Below, in pieces: positions 1 to 7,289 of a DNA stretch of 64,000 nucleotides. The stretch spans positions 1 through 64,000 of the forward strand of contig NZ_LWLE01000019.1 of assembly GCF_001905125.1 (NCBI RefSeq). Reading direction: 5' to 3'. The translations under genes were made by a program, and so were the position numbers. Positions within the stretch are counted from its first letter, which is position 1. Each line of letters starts with the position of its first letter. A model generated the notes under the pieces. The model ran no database searches. It saw only the letters and a program-made list of their open reading frames with translations, and had not been told where the DNA came from. The DNA is from Streptomyces sp. TSRI0281 (lineage in GTDB: Bacteria; Actinomycetota; Actinomycetes; Streptomycetales; Streptomycetaceae).

Positions 1-1
1 G

Positions 2-382
2 AGGTGGGTCAGTTTTGATCCGCTGTCAGAGGGTCACGATTCACCCGTCGCCGACAGGCACGGCTTCGTGGGTGCCGAGGACGTGGTTGCGGGCGAATCG
101 GAGACAGCGACGCGGGCGCGGGTGCACGAGTCCCTGAGCGCCGTGCGGGAGGCGTTCGGGCTGCCGCAGGAGCCTGCCCTGAGGGACGTGACCGTAGGCA
201 TCCGCCCGATCCCGACCGGCAACGGCATACTCTGCGCACCGCTGGCGAATGCTCCGGGAGTCGTCGCACTTGCCGCGCACCCCGGTGTGACGCTCGCGGC
301 CTCGCTGGCCCAGCGAGCGGCGGAACACGTCGGCGACCCCGATCCCCGATGGCGAAGGGATGATGTGGGAGCCGAGGAATGA
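2..382 (+). pseudogene. C-terminal remnant of a DAO-type FAD-dependent oxidoreductase
   Basis: The frame is open from the left window edge to a stop at 382, with high-GC3 codon use. The stretch VGIRPIPTGNGILCAPLANA, followed by HPGVTLAASLAQ, matches the C-terminal end of glycine/D-amino-acid oxidase-like flavoproteins. In that family a VGxRP..DG...G segment and an HSGVTLA-like segment close the FAD site. No ATG at the expected distance and no N-terminal Rossmann motif are visible, so the gene is either cut by the window edge or already truncated. The family assignment is from motif memory only. Confidence 0.5.
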
Positions 383-639
383 GGCGTGGGAGACGAAGCT
401 CGCCGCGCTCCGCAGCTTCCACCGCCACCACGGGTACCTCGCACCACGGAAGGACGCGGTACGGGGCGAAGCCGAGGACGAACTGGTCGCCATCGGGCAG
501 CTCATGGCGAACCTGCACCTCCACAGTCCCACGTAACTCAGGTGCGGGAAAGCACCGAGATTGAGGTTGGGAGCTGAACGGCCCGGCCCGCGACTGACCT
601 GGTCTGCGGACGGGCAACGACAAGGGAACGCAACACGGC

Positions 640-822
640 GTGACTCGTGGCCGCCGCAGAGTGGGCGGCAGCAACCTCGGCGACTCCTCCACCGCCCAGC
701 AGGTGGCCTCCGGCTTCGGCGCCTCGAACCCGAACAATGGCGCGCAGTCCAACGGCTCCGGCTTCACCGCCCTCGGGGAGTCCAACTCCCACGAGTCGCT
801 GGTCTGGAACCCTCTCCCGTAG
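640..822 (+). CDS. Ser/Asn/Gly-rich small ORF, possibly a 3' gene fragment
   Basis: From about 664 to the stop at 822 almost every codon ends in G or C, and the product is rich in Ser, Asn and Gly (GSNLGDSSTAQQVASGFGAS then NNGAQSNGSGFTALGESN). This suggests real or recently real coding sequence. The first eight residues (MTRGRRRV) do not look like a natural N-terminus and no clear ribosome binding site precedes the ATG. I do not recognise the family. It may be the tail of a secreted low-complexity protein whose 5' part is lost. The flanking stretches 383-639 and 823-1195 hold no gene I can support. Confidence 0.25.
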   Translation: MTRGRRRVGGSNLGDSSTAQQVASGFGASNPNNGAQSNGSGFTALGESNSHESLVWNPLP

Positions 823-1195
823 CGACCGTCCCCCCAGCAACACCGGCACACAAGTTGAGCCCGTCCTCCGCACCAGAGGGCGGGCTCACCCACGTTCGCG
901 TGGGCGTCGGACACTGTCCGAGTAGCTGCGCCACGTACGCGTGGTCCGTGGACGCTCCTGGGTACGCGGCAGTTCAGACGGCCCGGGTGGCGAGCGCGGC
1001 TTGCGGCCGGTCAAGGGGTTCGCTACCACACCCGCACCGCAGCGGCCCGGACCCAGGGCGAACCCTCAGGCGTCATCGCCATGGTCACCGCGGCAAGGCC
1101 ATTGATGCCCTGATACGCCAGCGGTTCCGCCGCTTCTACCTGCTTCGTGACGCCGGTGGAGTGGCTGACCGGCATGAAGACGCAGGTCGCGTCCA

Positions 1196-2212
1196 TCAAC
1201 CCGACGGGACCAGCGCCAGCGCCTCGTTCAGGTGATGCTCGGCGATCCCCCGCATGAACTCCCGGTCGGGGAAGTCCCCGTCGAGCAGGCGCAGCGGGCC
1301 GGCTGTCAGCGACAGATGCTGGGTGAGTTTGTAGAGTGCGAGGCGGTCCTCGTCGAGGCCATCCACCGCCAGCTGCTGGTACTGGCTGTCGGAATGGCGG
1401 AGGCGTAGGAACACGTGCTCCCATTCGACATCGAAGTACAGCAGGTTCTCGATGTCGATCACGACGGGATGGCCGTCCCGGTCGACCCTGACGTGGTCCA
1501 GGCCCAGCTCGCCGTGGACGACGGAGTACTCGGCGCGCGGCCGCACCGCCGCGGTCAGCTGACGCAGCCGCTCCTCCAACTGATCGCGGGCGTCGGCGAT
1601 CCTGTGGTCGCGCGCGGTCGCCTCGGCGAGGCAGCGCAGCGCGAAGGCGAGCGCCGCCTGCTCGCACGAGGCCGAGCGTGACGTGCCGCCCGCGTCGATC
1701 AGGGCCACCTTGCCGAAGGACTGTGCCCGGTGACCGCGCATCGTCGCCAGGCTCTCAGCGAGGCGCATCATGGTCGGCTCCGCGGCGCGCGGGTCGCGGT
1801 TGCGCAGGCCCATCAGGTCCTCCCCGGGCACGTCCTCGACGATCGCGAGTTCGGCCGGGTAGTGGGTACGGTCACGGTCGGCCAGATGGATCTCAAGGAC
1901 CCGAAGGCCCAGCGCCTCCAGGCGCGCGTGCGCGGCCTCGAACAGGTCGAGCCCGGTACCGGGCGAGAACGGATCAGCGAGGTCGCCGTCGTGCTCGGTG
2001 GTCGGCCAGTAGTTCTCTGAGTCCTCCCACAGGTAGGCGATCGCCGTCCTGGCGTCGTCCATCGTCAGCCGGTACACACCCTTCGTGGTGCCGCCCGCAA
2101 GTCGCTCGACCGCCTCCAGCCGTCGCCCGCCGCCCAGCGCTGCCCGCGCCGCACCCGCCAACTGATCCCGCGTCACTCTCTTCGGCGCCACGCCGCAGCC
2201 CGCCTTCCTCAT
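1196..2212 (-). CDS. Phosphotransferase (APH/choline-kinase-like fold) family protein
   Basis: The product is about 338 residues and resembles the aminoglycoside-phosphotransferase/choline-kinase fold. The segment YSVVHGELGLDHVRVD matches the Brenner-type HGDlhxxN motif, with Glu replacing Asp and His replacing Asn. VIDIENLLYFDVEWE matches the metal-binding IDxE/D segment. The N-terminal LAGGTTKGVYRLTMDD resembles a nucleotide-binding loop. The natural substrate cannot be told from sequence. I place the start at the Met at 2212 (MRKAGCGVAPKRV); the frame is open further upstream but that extension looks non-coding. The gene is transcribed away from the SDR gene. Because the HGD motif is altered, activity is uncertain. 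Confidence 0.65.
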   Translation of the reverse strand: MRKAGCGVAPKRVTRDQLAGAARAALGGGRRLEAVERLAGGTTKGVYRLTMDDARTAIAYLWEDSENYWPTTEHDGDLADPFSPGTGLDLFEAAHARLEALGLRVLEIHLADRDRTHYPAELAIVEDVPGEDLMGLRNRDPRAAEPTMMRLAESLATMRGHRAQSFGKVALIDAGGTSRSASCEQAALAFALRCLAEATARDHRIADARDQLEERLRQLTAAVRPRAEYSVVHGELGLDHVRVDRDGHPVVIDIENLLYFDVEWEHVFLRLRHSDSQYQQLAVDGLDEDRLALYKLTQHLSLTAGPLRLLDGDFPDREFMRGIAEHHLNEALALVPSG

Positions 2213-2350
2213 CGATGACTGGGGCACCTTACGCGAGCCCTCGTTCAATGCCGAACGAATTTCACCGCAGGTGTCATGCGCGATATAGGACCAGGCGCCA
2301 GGCAACGTGCCACCCCATGCGCTGACGTCATAAACGCTGCTCCCTGTCAC

Positions 2351-2826
2351 GTACAGAGCCAGAGATGGCTGTACGTGAGATCAAGTTGCTCATGCCTGCC
2401 TTGGTTGCTCCGCCGGTGCCCGTCGGTTGTCTCGCCGCGTCTGCTCAACCGTCCTTGCCGAGGTCGGAAAGGCCGCCGGACACGGCTACGCAGATCCGCC
2501 CCCGGTCGACTCGTGTACGTGCTGCGGCATCGACTGGGCCGTGGGTAGATCCGGCCGGCGGTTCATACGGCTCTCCGTTCACGCTGCTCCTCGCGGTGAG
2601 CGAGCCGCCGCAGCTCCACCCGGGCGGCCGGGATCCGGTCGGGATTCGGTCGGGCGGGGTGAACCCGAACGGATACCACTGGATCCGGGAGGACAGGTCC
2701 GGGAGGCGACGGCGCAGGCCTGTCGGCGATCCGTAGGCGATGTGTCGGTGGCCGCTGAAACCATGGGTGCCACTTGCCCAACGGGGCAGTCCCAACCCCC
2801 TTCACCAGCACAGGAGCCCCCTCGCC
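2351..2826. other. Intergenic stretch without a recognisable gene
   Basis: These 476 bases separate two divergent genes. ORFs here have mixed codon bias and no recognisable domain. Promoters for both flanking genes must lie here, but no convincing -35/-10 pair stands out. Confidence 0.4.
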
Positions 2827-3777
2827 ATGTCGCCCACGCCCTCCACTCCGCCCTGGGACGTCCGACGGCTGCCTCGTGCCGATGACAGCGTCTTCCTGGT
2901 CACCGGCGGTAACGCCGGCATCGGGTACTTCGTCGCGGAGCAGTTGTCGGCAACCGGAGCCACCGTCGTACTCGGCAGCCGGAACCCCGACAAGGCCGAG
3001 GCCGCCATGGCTTCGATCCGTGCGCGTGTCCCCGGCGCACGGGTGCGGGCCGTCCGGCTCGACCTCGCCGACCTCTCATCGCTCGAAACAGCGGTGGAAT
3101 CGCTGGAGGTGGAATGTCTCGACGCTGTGGTCCACAACGCCGGCGTCGCGCTCGACGTCCCGCCACGCAGGGAGACCGGGGACGGTCACGAACTCATGTT
3201 CGGCACGAATCACCTGGGGCACTTCGTCCTGACCCAGTGGCTCATGCCGCTGCTGTCGGCTGCGCCGGCGGCCCGCATGGTGACCATGGGCAGCTTCGCG
3301 GCGAAGTCCGAGCGGCTCGACCTGGACGACCTGCAGTCCCACAAGGACTACCGGCCCAAGCGCGCCTACGGACGCTCCAAGTTGGCGCAGATGTACTTCG
3401 GCGTCGAACTGGAACGTCGACTGCGCGCCGTCGGCAGCACGGTGGCGAGCGTGGTGGTCCATCCCGGCGGCGCGCTGGATTCCCTCACCCCGTCACGACC
3501 GCCGGTGCATGTGCGCAATACCGGCGCGCGTCTGAGCGCGGCACCTGCGGCCCTCCTCCTCCAGGGCAAGCACGCCGGCGCCTGGCCCGCCGTCCGAGCG
3601 GTGCTCGACCCGGCCGTGCGGGGAGGCCAGTTGTGGGGCCCACGCGTCTTCGGTCTGCGCGGCGAGCCCCGACGCGAACCGCTGTGGACCCACCTCGCCG
3701 ACACCTCCGTCGCGGCGCGGTTGTGGGACGCAAGCTGTGATCTGACCGGCCTCGACCTCGGTGTCGCCCCCGGATAG
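2827..3777 (+). CDS. SDR family NAD(P)-dependent oxidoreductase
   Basis: This is a classical/extended short-chain dehydrogenase of 316 residues, closest in style to retinol-dehydrogenase/protochlorophyllide-reductase-like SDRs. Visible motifs are the cofactor loop TGGNAGIG (residues about 24-31), a DLADLSS acidic segment, VHNAGV (variant of NNAG), GTNHLGHF, the catalytic serine region MGSFAAK and the YGRSK active-site Tyr/Lys. The start at 2827 (MSPTPSTPPWD) is chosen because the upstream in-frame extension has no SDR similarity. The substrate is unknown. The gene stands alone, with a decayed transposase downstream. Confidence 0.85.
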   Translation: MSPTPSTPPWDVRRLPRADDSVFLVTGGNAGIGYFVAEQLSATGATVVLGSRNPDKAEAAMASIRARVPGARVRAVRLDLADLSSLETAVESLEVECLDAVVHNAGVALDVPPRRETGDGHELMFGTNHLGHFVLTQWLMPLLSAAPAARMVTMGSFAAKSERLDLDDLQSHKDYRPKRAYGRSKLAQMYFGVELERRLRAVGSTVASVVVHPGGALDSLTPSRPPVHVRNTGARLSAAPAALLLQGKHAGAWPAVRAVLDPAVRGGQLWGPRVFGLRGEPRREPLWTHLADTSVAARLWDASCDLTGLDLGVAPG

Positions 3778-3908
3778 TCGCAGCCACGCGCGTTGACCAA
3801 CAGGCATGGCTGCGACCATCCCCCACTACAGCGCTCCGTCGCAGAACAAATGACTCGCCTGCCGGTCGGTGCCGCCCTGATCGCATGACTGAAGTGCAGT
3901 AGCGGCGG

Positions 3909-4073
3909 GTGTACGGCTGGGTCGGCGATGCGGCACAGCCCGCGTCGGAAGCACTGGATGAGGTGCTCAGCGGTGGCGATGTTGGGGAGCCGGCCTCGGC
4001 GGAGCGGGAACCAGATGCCTTCGACGGGCTGTCCTCCAGAAGTTGCCCATGTCATGTGCGCATGACCAAACCA
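3909..4073 (-). pseudogene. Fragment of an IS630-type transposase C-terminus
   Basis: The minus-strand reading QPVEGIWFPLRRGRLPN, then ATAEHLIQCFRRGLCRI, resembles the NPVEGIWSLLRR...HLxRxLRxGLRRIQYR end of IS630-family transposases common in Streptomyces. Only about 55 residues are recognisable, without the upstream DDE core. It sits immediately before the RiPP precursor promoter and marks past insertion. Identification is by remembered motif only. Confidence 0.45.
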
Positions 4074-4193
4074 CCCCATTCGCTGCCATCCACTCCACAC
4101 CGGTGTCCACATTGGGCGCCAATGGATAAATTAGGAGCGATTTGCCGAGATACAAATATCTATGAATTCGAAACGTGAATGAGTCAATTCAGG

Positions 4194-4211
4194 AAGTGAC
4201 GTGAGTCACTT
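4194..4211. promoter_or_regulatory. Perfect inverted repeat overlapping the RiPP promoter
   Basis: AAGTGAC-GTGA-GTCACTT is a perfect 7-bp inverted repeat with a 4-bp spacer. Its right arm overlaps the candidate -35 hexamer TTGACA (4210-4215). It lies in an unusually AT-rich stretch (about 4100-4330) upstream of the 25-codon precursor. The position suits a repressor or activator site; the binding protein is unknown and no regulator gene is adjacent. Confidence 0.4.
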
Positions 4212-4238
4212 GACACGTTCATCGAACAGGTCTTTACT
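4210..4238 (+). promoter_or_regulatory. Candidate promoter for the RiPP precursor
   Basis: TTGACA at 4210-4215 is followed 17 bases later by TTTACT (4233-4238), four of six matches to a -10 hexamer. A transcript from here would carry a leader of about 95 bases containing the 4261-4277 hairpin. This is inferred from sequence only. Confidence 0.35.
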
Positions 4239-4260
4239 TCCCACGGCAGTTGAAATGAAG

Positions 4261-4277
4261 CCGGGAATTCTTCCCGG
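4261..4277 (+). promoter_or_regulatory. Hairpin in the precursor 5' leader
   Basis: CCGGGAA-TTC-TTCCCGG is a perfect 7-bp inverted repeat with a 3-base loop, about 60 bases before the precursor start. It could be a transcript-stabilising hairpin or a protein site. Nothing further can be said from sequence. Confidence 0.35.
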
Positions 4278-4335
4278 TCTCGACTTCTTCTGTCGCCGAA
4301 TAAGTAGCTCGTTCACCACTAAAATGGAGGTGCTC

Positions 4336-4413
4336 ATGAAGCTCGTTCGCATCATCAATAAGTTCCGCCCGGAAAAGAGCCTCAAGGCGTACGCCTGGTA
4401 CGGCTGGATTTAA
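4336..4413 (+). CDS. Atropopeptide-type RiPP precursor peptide (25 aa)
   Basis: This small ORF encodes 25 residues, beginning MKLVRIINKFRPEKSLK and ending KAYAWYGWI directly before TAA. The start at 4336 has an ideal ribosome binding site (GGAGG at 4326-4330, five bases upstream); the longer in-frame ORF from 4201 has no such signal. Atropopeptides such as tryptorubin A derive from a short precursor whose C-terminal hexapeptide AWYIWY is cross-linked between aromatic side chains by one adjacent cytochrome P450. Here the last six residues would be AWYGWI, preceded by a basic leader, and a P450 gene follows 77 bases downstream. I infer that it is the substrate of that P450. The core differs from tryptorubin at positions 4 (Gly for Ile) and 6 (Ile for Tyr). 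Core boundaries are by analogy. Confidence 0.82.
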   Translation: MKLVRIINKFRPEKSLKAYAWYGWI

Positions 4414-4416
4414 TCA

Positions 4417-4472
4417 GGTAGTTTCCCTGCCGGGCTCGCGCCGGTCAGGAATTCTGGTCGGCGCGAGCTACC
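4417..4472 (+). terminator. Attenuator-like hairpin between precursor and P450
   Basis: A perfect 10-bp stem (GCTCGCGCCG at 4434-4443, CGGCGCGAGC at 4459-4468) encloses a 15-base loop. An outer GGTAG/CTACC pairing (4417-4421, 4468-4472) may extend it. It begins four bases after the precursor stop codon and ends 18 bases before the P450 start. There is no U-tract, so partial termination or 3'-end protection, giving more precursor than enzyme transcript, is the likely role. Confidence 0.55.
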
Positions 4473-4490
4473 TACCCACGGAGTTCACCC

Positions 4491-5537
4491 ATGCCTATGC
4501 ACCGCGTTGGCGGGAGCGGTCGTGTCATCGAGTTTGCACCGAGAATCGACGAGCTGCTCACTCGTTATCGCGATGCATCGCTGTTCCGTCTGGAGCCCGA
4601 CACGATCGGTATATCCGGCGCCGATCTGATGGACGGCTTGCTACGAAGCAGGCCGGCCAATGCGGAGGAAAGGCCTACCTTCAAACCCGTCCAGAGGCGG
4701 CTCGTCGGACGTGCCGATGCGGCCACCTTTATGCAAGCGGTGGGCTCGGACGTGCGAAACGCGTTGCAACGTCCCCTCGATGACACGGTCGACCTGACCG
4801 GCCGGTGGCCGCATGTGGCCCATGTGTACCTGCGGGATCTCGTATTCGGAAACGAACGTCTGCGATTCCGGGTTCTGGTCGACCGCCGACTGGAGTTGAC
4901 ACCGAAACTGACCTGGTCGGCCGTCGCCTCCGGTGCCGCTTTGCTGGGCAGGCCCGGGCAGGACGTGCCGCTGTCAAAGCTTGCCGCTCTCGTTCTCGAT
5001 TCCAAGAGCTACAGTGACCGGCGCTATGCCATGTACCTGTACCGGCGGGTGGCCGCACCGGTGTGCTTCACCGTATCCGCGCTTGTCACCAACGCCCTGT
5101 GGCTGGGGGCTCCTTTCAGCGACGACGTGTCGAATCGGAACATCATCCTTGAGGCACTCCGGCTGCTTCCCCCTTCGTGGAACATCTTGCGAATGGCTTC
5201 GCCGGAGTTCTCGGACGTGGACGCACGGATCGGCCCGAAAGACGATGTCCTGCTGCTTCCTCTGCTGAGCCATCGCAACCCCAAGCTCTGGGACGAGCCC
5301 GACGCGTTTCTCCCCGACCGCTGGGACGAGCTGGACGGGGAAACACACCCCGGCTATCTCCCCTTCGGTCACGCAAGCGAACGATGCTGGGGTCGGCATA
5401 TGGTCCTGCCCCTGGCCGAACGGCTCCTGGACATTGTGCGCCGGGACGGTCTCGTGGTGAGTCCGGACCAGACCAGGGGGAAGGTCGAACTCGACGGATT
5501 GCTCGAAGTGTCCGAAGTGCGGATGACTCGACCGTGA
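4491..5537 (+). CDS. Cytochrome P450 of a minimal atropopeptide-like RiPP cluster
   Basis: The protein is 348 residues, shorter than typical bacterial P450s (about 400). It has the K-helix ExxR signature in ILEALRLLPPSW (Glu near residue 221), a DEPDAFLPDRWDE meander/PERF-like region, and the haem loop FGHASERCWGRH with the thiolate Cys at about residue 299. The usual Gly three residues after the Phe is Ala, and the I-helix AGxxT motif is not obvious. ATG 4491 follows a GGAG site. It lies directly downstream of the aromatic-rich precursor and no other tailoring gene is adjacent. By analogy with the tryptorubin P450 it should form C-C and C-N cross-links among Trp/Tyr side chains and backbone. 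Function is inferred from gene pairing plus P450 motifs. Confidence 0.85.
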   Translation: MPMHRVGGSGRVIEFAPRIDELLTRYRDASLFRLEPDTIGISGADLMDGLLRSRPANAEERPTFKPVQRRLVGRADAATFMQAVGSDVRNALQRPLDDTVDLTGRWPHVAHVYLRDLVFGNERLRFRVLVDRRLELTPKLTWSAVASGAALLGRPGQDVPLSKLAALVLDSKSYSDRRYAMYLYRRVAAPVCFTVSALVTNALWLGAPFSDDVSNRNIILEALRLLPPSWNILRMASPEFSDVDARIGPKDDVLLLPLLSHRNPKLWDEPDAFLPDRWDELDGETHPGYLPFGHASERCWGRHMVLPLAERLLDIVRRDGLVVSPDQTRGKVELDGLLEVSEVRMTRP

Positions 5538-5904
5538 CGGTCCTGGAACCTGGCGGCATATCCGCAGTGTGTCCGCCCAGGTAATCGCACGCAGATACTC
5601 ACGTTGACCTCGTGGAGTCGTACGGGCTGACGACTGGACCCACCAGGTCCCGGCTCGCCGTGCGGTAGGGGCTTTGACCCCCAGATCTCGGTCGCTTGAG
5701 ACGTGGACCTTGAGGGTCTGAGAACGGACAGGCTGTGGTCACGAAGTCCTGCCCGCCGGAGTTCACGGCGGACGCGGCCACGCTGTACGGGTCGCGGCCA
5801 GGAGCGACCACCAGGTCGGCCGCCACCGACCTGGGAGCAACCCGGAAGGCTGCGGATCGGGAGCCGGCACCCTACTGGGTACGCCGTCGCCCTGGCGCGT
5901 ACGG
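5538..5904. other. Intergenic stretch with no supported gene
   Basis: Short ORFs on both strands here have no recognisable domain and inconsistent codon bias. No protease or transporter gene for the preceding RiPP pair is present. Confidence 0.4.
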
Positions 5905-6954
5905 CTATCCGCCCGCTCCAGCCACGGTGGCGAGTTCATCGAGCAGCGCGGCGATGGCGGCGTCGGTCAGCCGAAAGCCGTCGGCGGTCTCGACGATGTG
6001 GCCCGAGGCGATACGGGACTTCCACCACTCTTCGAGGAAGCCGGGGGCGTATCCGCCCGTGCGGAAGCCGTACGGCTCGGACACGAGGTCGAAGGCGATC
6101 ATGAGCTCGTAGTCCGGCAGGGCGTAGGAACGCTCGTGCTCCGGAGGCGCGCTGACGTACCGCTCGAAGGAGTCGACCTGGTTGAAGCTGGTGAACAGCC
6201 AGAACAGGTAGTCGTACATCAGCATCGAGCGCGTGTCGGCGTGCAGGGCGAAGAACCCCTTGTCGCGCACGACGGTCTCCGCGAGCGCCCGCATGTGCCG
6301 GTCGGCGTCGGGCAGAACGTCCGCGACCTCGCGGAAGGCACGCAACAGGGCAGGGGAGAAGCCGCCGTCGCGCACCGTGGCCAGGGCGGCGAGCCGGTCC
6401 TGCTCCGAGGTGTCATAGACGGACCCGTCGACCAGGCCAGTGACGAACGCCTCGAAGTTCTCCGCGACCGAGGTGATCGCGAAGTCGCCCTCCTGGTCGA
6501 CGTGCACCACCGTCGGCTCGCCGTGCCTGCCGCACGCGCGGTAGTCGAGGGCGAGCATGTCGTGGCCGGCCGAGGGGGTGTCGGCGAAGTAGACACCGAT
6601 GTCGGGGTACTCCCACATGTCGATCCAGAACAGGCTGCCGTACTCGCCGCCGAGCGATTGCGGTCGGGTCCGCCCGATGCCCCGGATACCGGTGATCTCG
6701 ATGTGGTCCTCGGCCCAGGACGTCGGCTCGGTCATGGGGAAGTGGACACGGGTCGGAATGCCGCCGTTGTGCGCGGTCATCAGCGCGATGTACGAGCCGG
6801 GCAGACGGTATCCGCCGAGCTCCTCCTCCAATGACGCGATCAACTCCCGAGAGGACGGGGCCTCCTCCACGTACTCCCCCAGCGCGTACGCCGAGTCATC
6901 CCAGAACCCCGCGACGTCGAAGCCCTCGAAGTACCCCACTGCGCCCTCCCGCAC
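5905..6954 (-). CDS. SMI1/KNR4-like domain protein
   Basis: The product is 349 residues. The N-terminal half shows the SMI1/KNR4 pattern: ELIASLEEELGGYRLPGSYIALMTAHNGG, then ITGIRGIG, FWIDMWEYPDIGVYFADTPSAGHDMLALDY and TVVHVDQEGDFAITSVAENFEAFV. The C-terminal ~130 residues form a separate, mostly helical region (VRDKGFFALHADTRSMLMYD onwards) that I do not recognise. SMI1 proteins often act as immunity proteins to polymorphic toxins, but no toxin gene is adjacent, so it may be an orphan immunity or housekeeping protein. The start at 6954 is taken from the ORF; a GTG five codons further in (VGYFEGFD) is an alternative. Confidence 0.7.
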   Translation of the reverse strand: MREGAVGYFEGFDVAGFWDDSAYALGEYVEEAPSSRELIASLEEELGGYRLPGSYIALMTAHNGGIPTRVHFPMTEPTSWAEDHIEITGIRGIGRTRPQSLGGEYGSLFWIDMWEYPDIGVYFADTPSAGHDMLALDYRACGRHGEPTVVHVDQEGDFAITSVAENFEAFVTGLVDGSVYDTSEQDRLAALATVRDGGFSPALLRAFREVADVLPDADRHMRALAETVVRDKGFFALHADTRSMLMYDYLFWLFTSFNQVDSFERYVSAPPEHERSYALPDYELMIAFDLVSEPYGFRTGGYAPGFLEEWWKSRIASGHIVETADGFRLTDAAIAALLDELATVAGAGG

Positions 6955-7289
6955 CTACTCGTCCGGCGATTCTATGTTCCGCTCCCAGACGCGACCGCGG
7001 CCGCCCCCGAGCTCACCGGTGCATCGGCATCGCTCCGATCACCGGACCGGAAAGGCTTCAGAGCCTGGGCCGGAGGAGCCCCCGTAGCCCATGTCGACGG
7101 CGACTCGCCGGATCAGTTATTCATGCTGTGAGGGTCTCGGGTCGTACGACGAGTGCGCCGCGTGCGAAGTGGGCTCGGCCAAGGGTGACGAGGTGAGGTG
7201 CGTTCACTGCTCGCCATCCGGCCCGATGCGCACCTCGTCCGGTCCCGTCCGGGCAGGGATCACCGCCCAGCAAGGGATCACGGAACATA
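6955..7289. other. Intergenic region between divergent SMI1-like gene and ltrA
   Basis: About 330 bases. One short plus-strand ORF (7091-7324) runs into ltrA out of frame and looks non-coding. No clear promoter hexamers or repeats are evident. Confidence 0.35.

Noticed and set aside
9..914. Long minus-strand ORF (301 codons)
   Set aside because: Arg/Pro-rich translation with no domain; it is the complement of coding-like plus-strand segments and has poor codon bias in its own frame.
4201..4413. 70-residue version of the RiPP precursor
   Set aside because: No ribosome binding site at 4201, and the upstream part overlaps the promoter and leader hairpin; the 25-aa form has an ideal GGAGG site.
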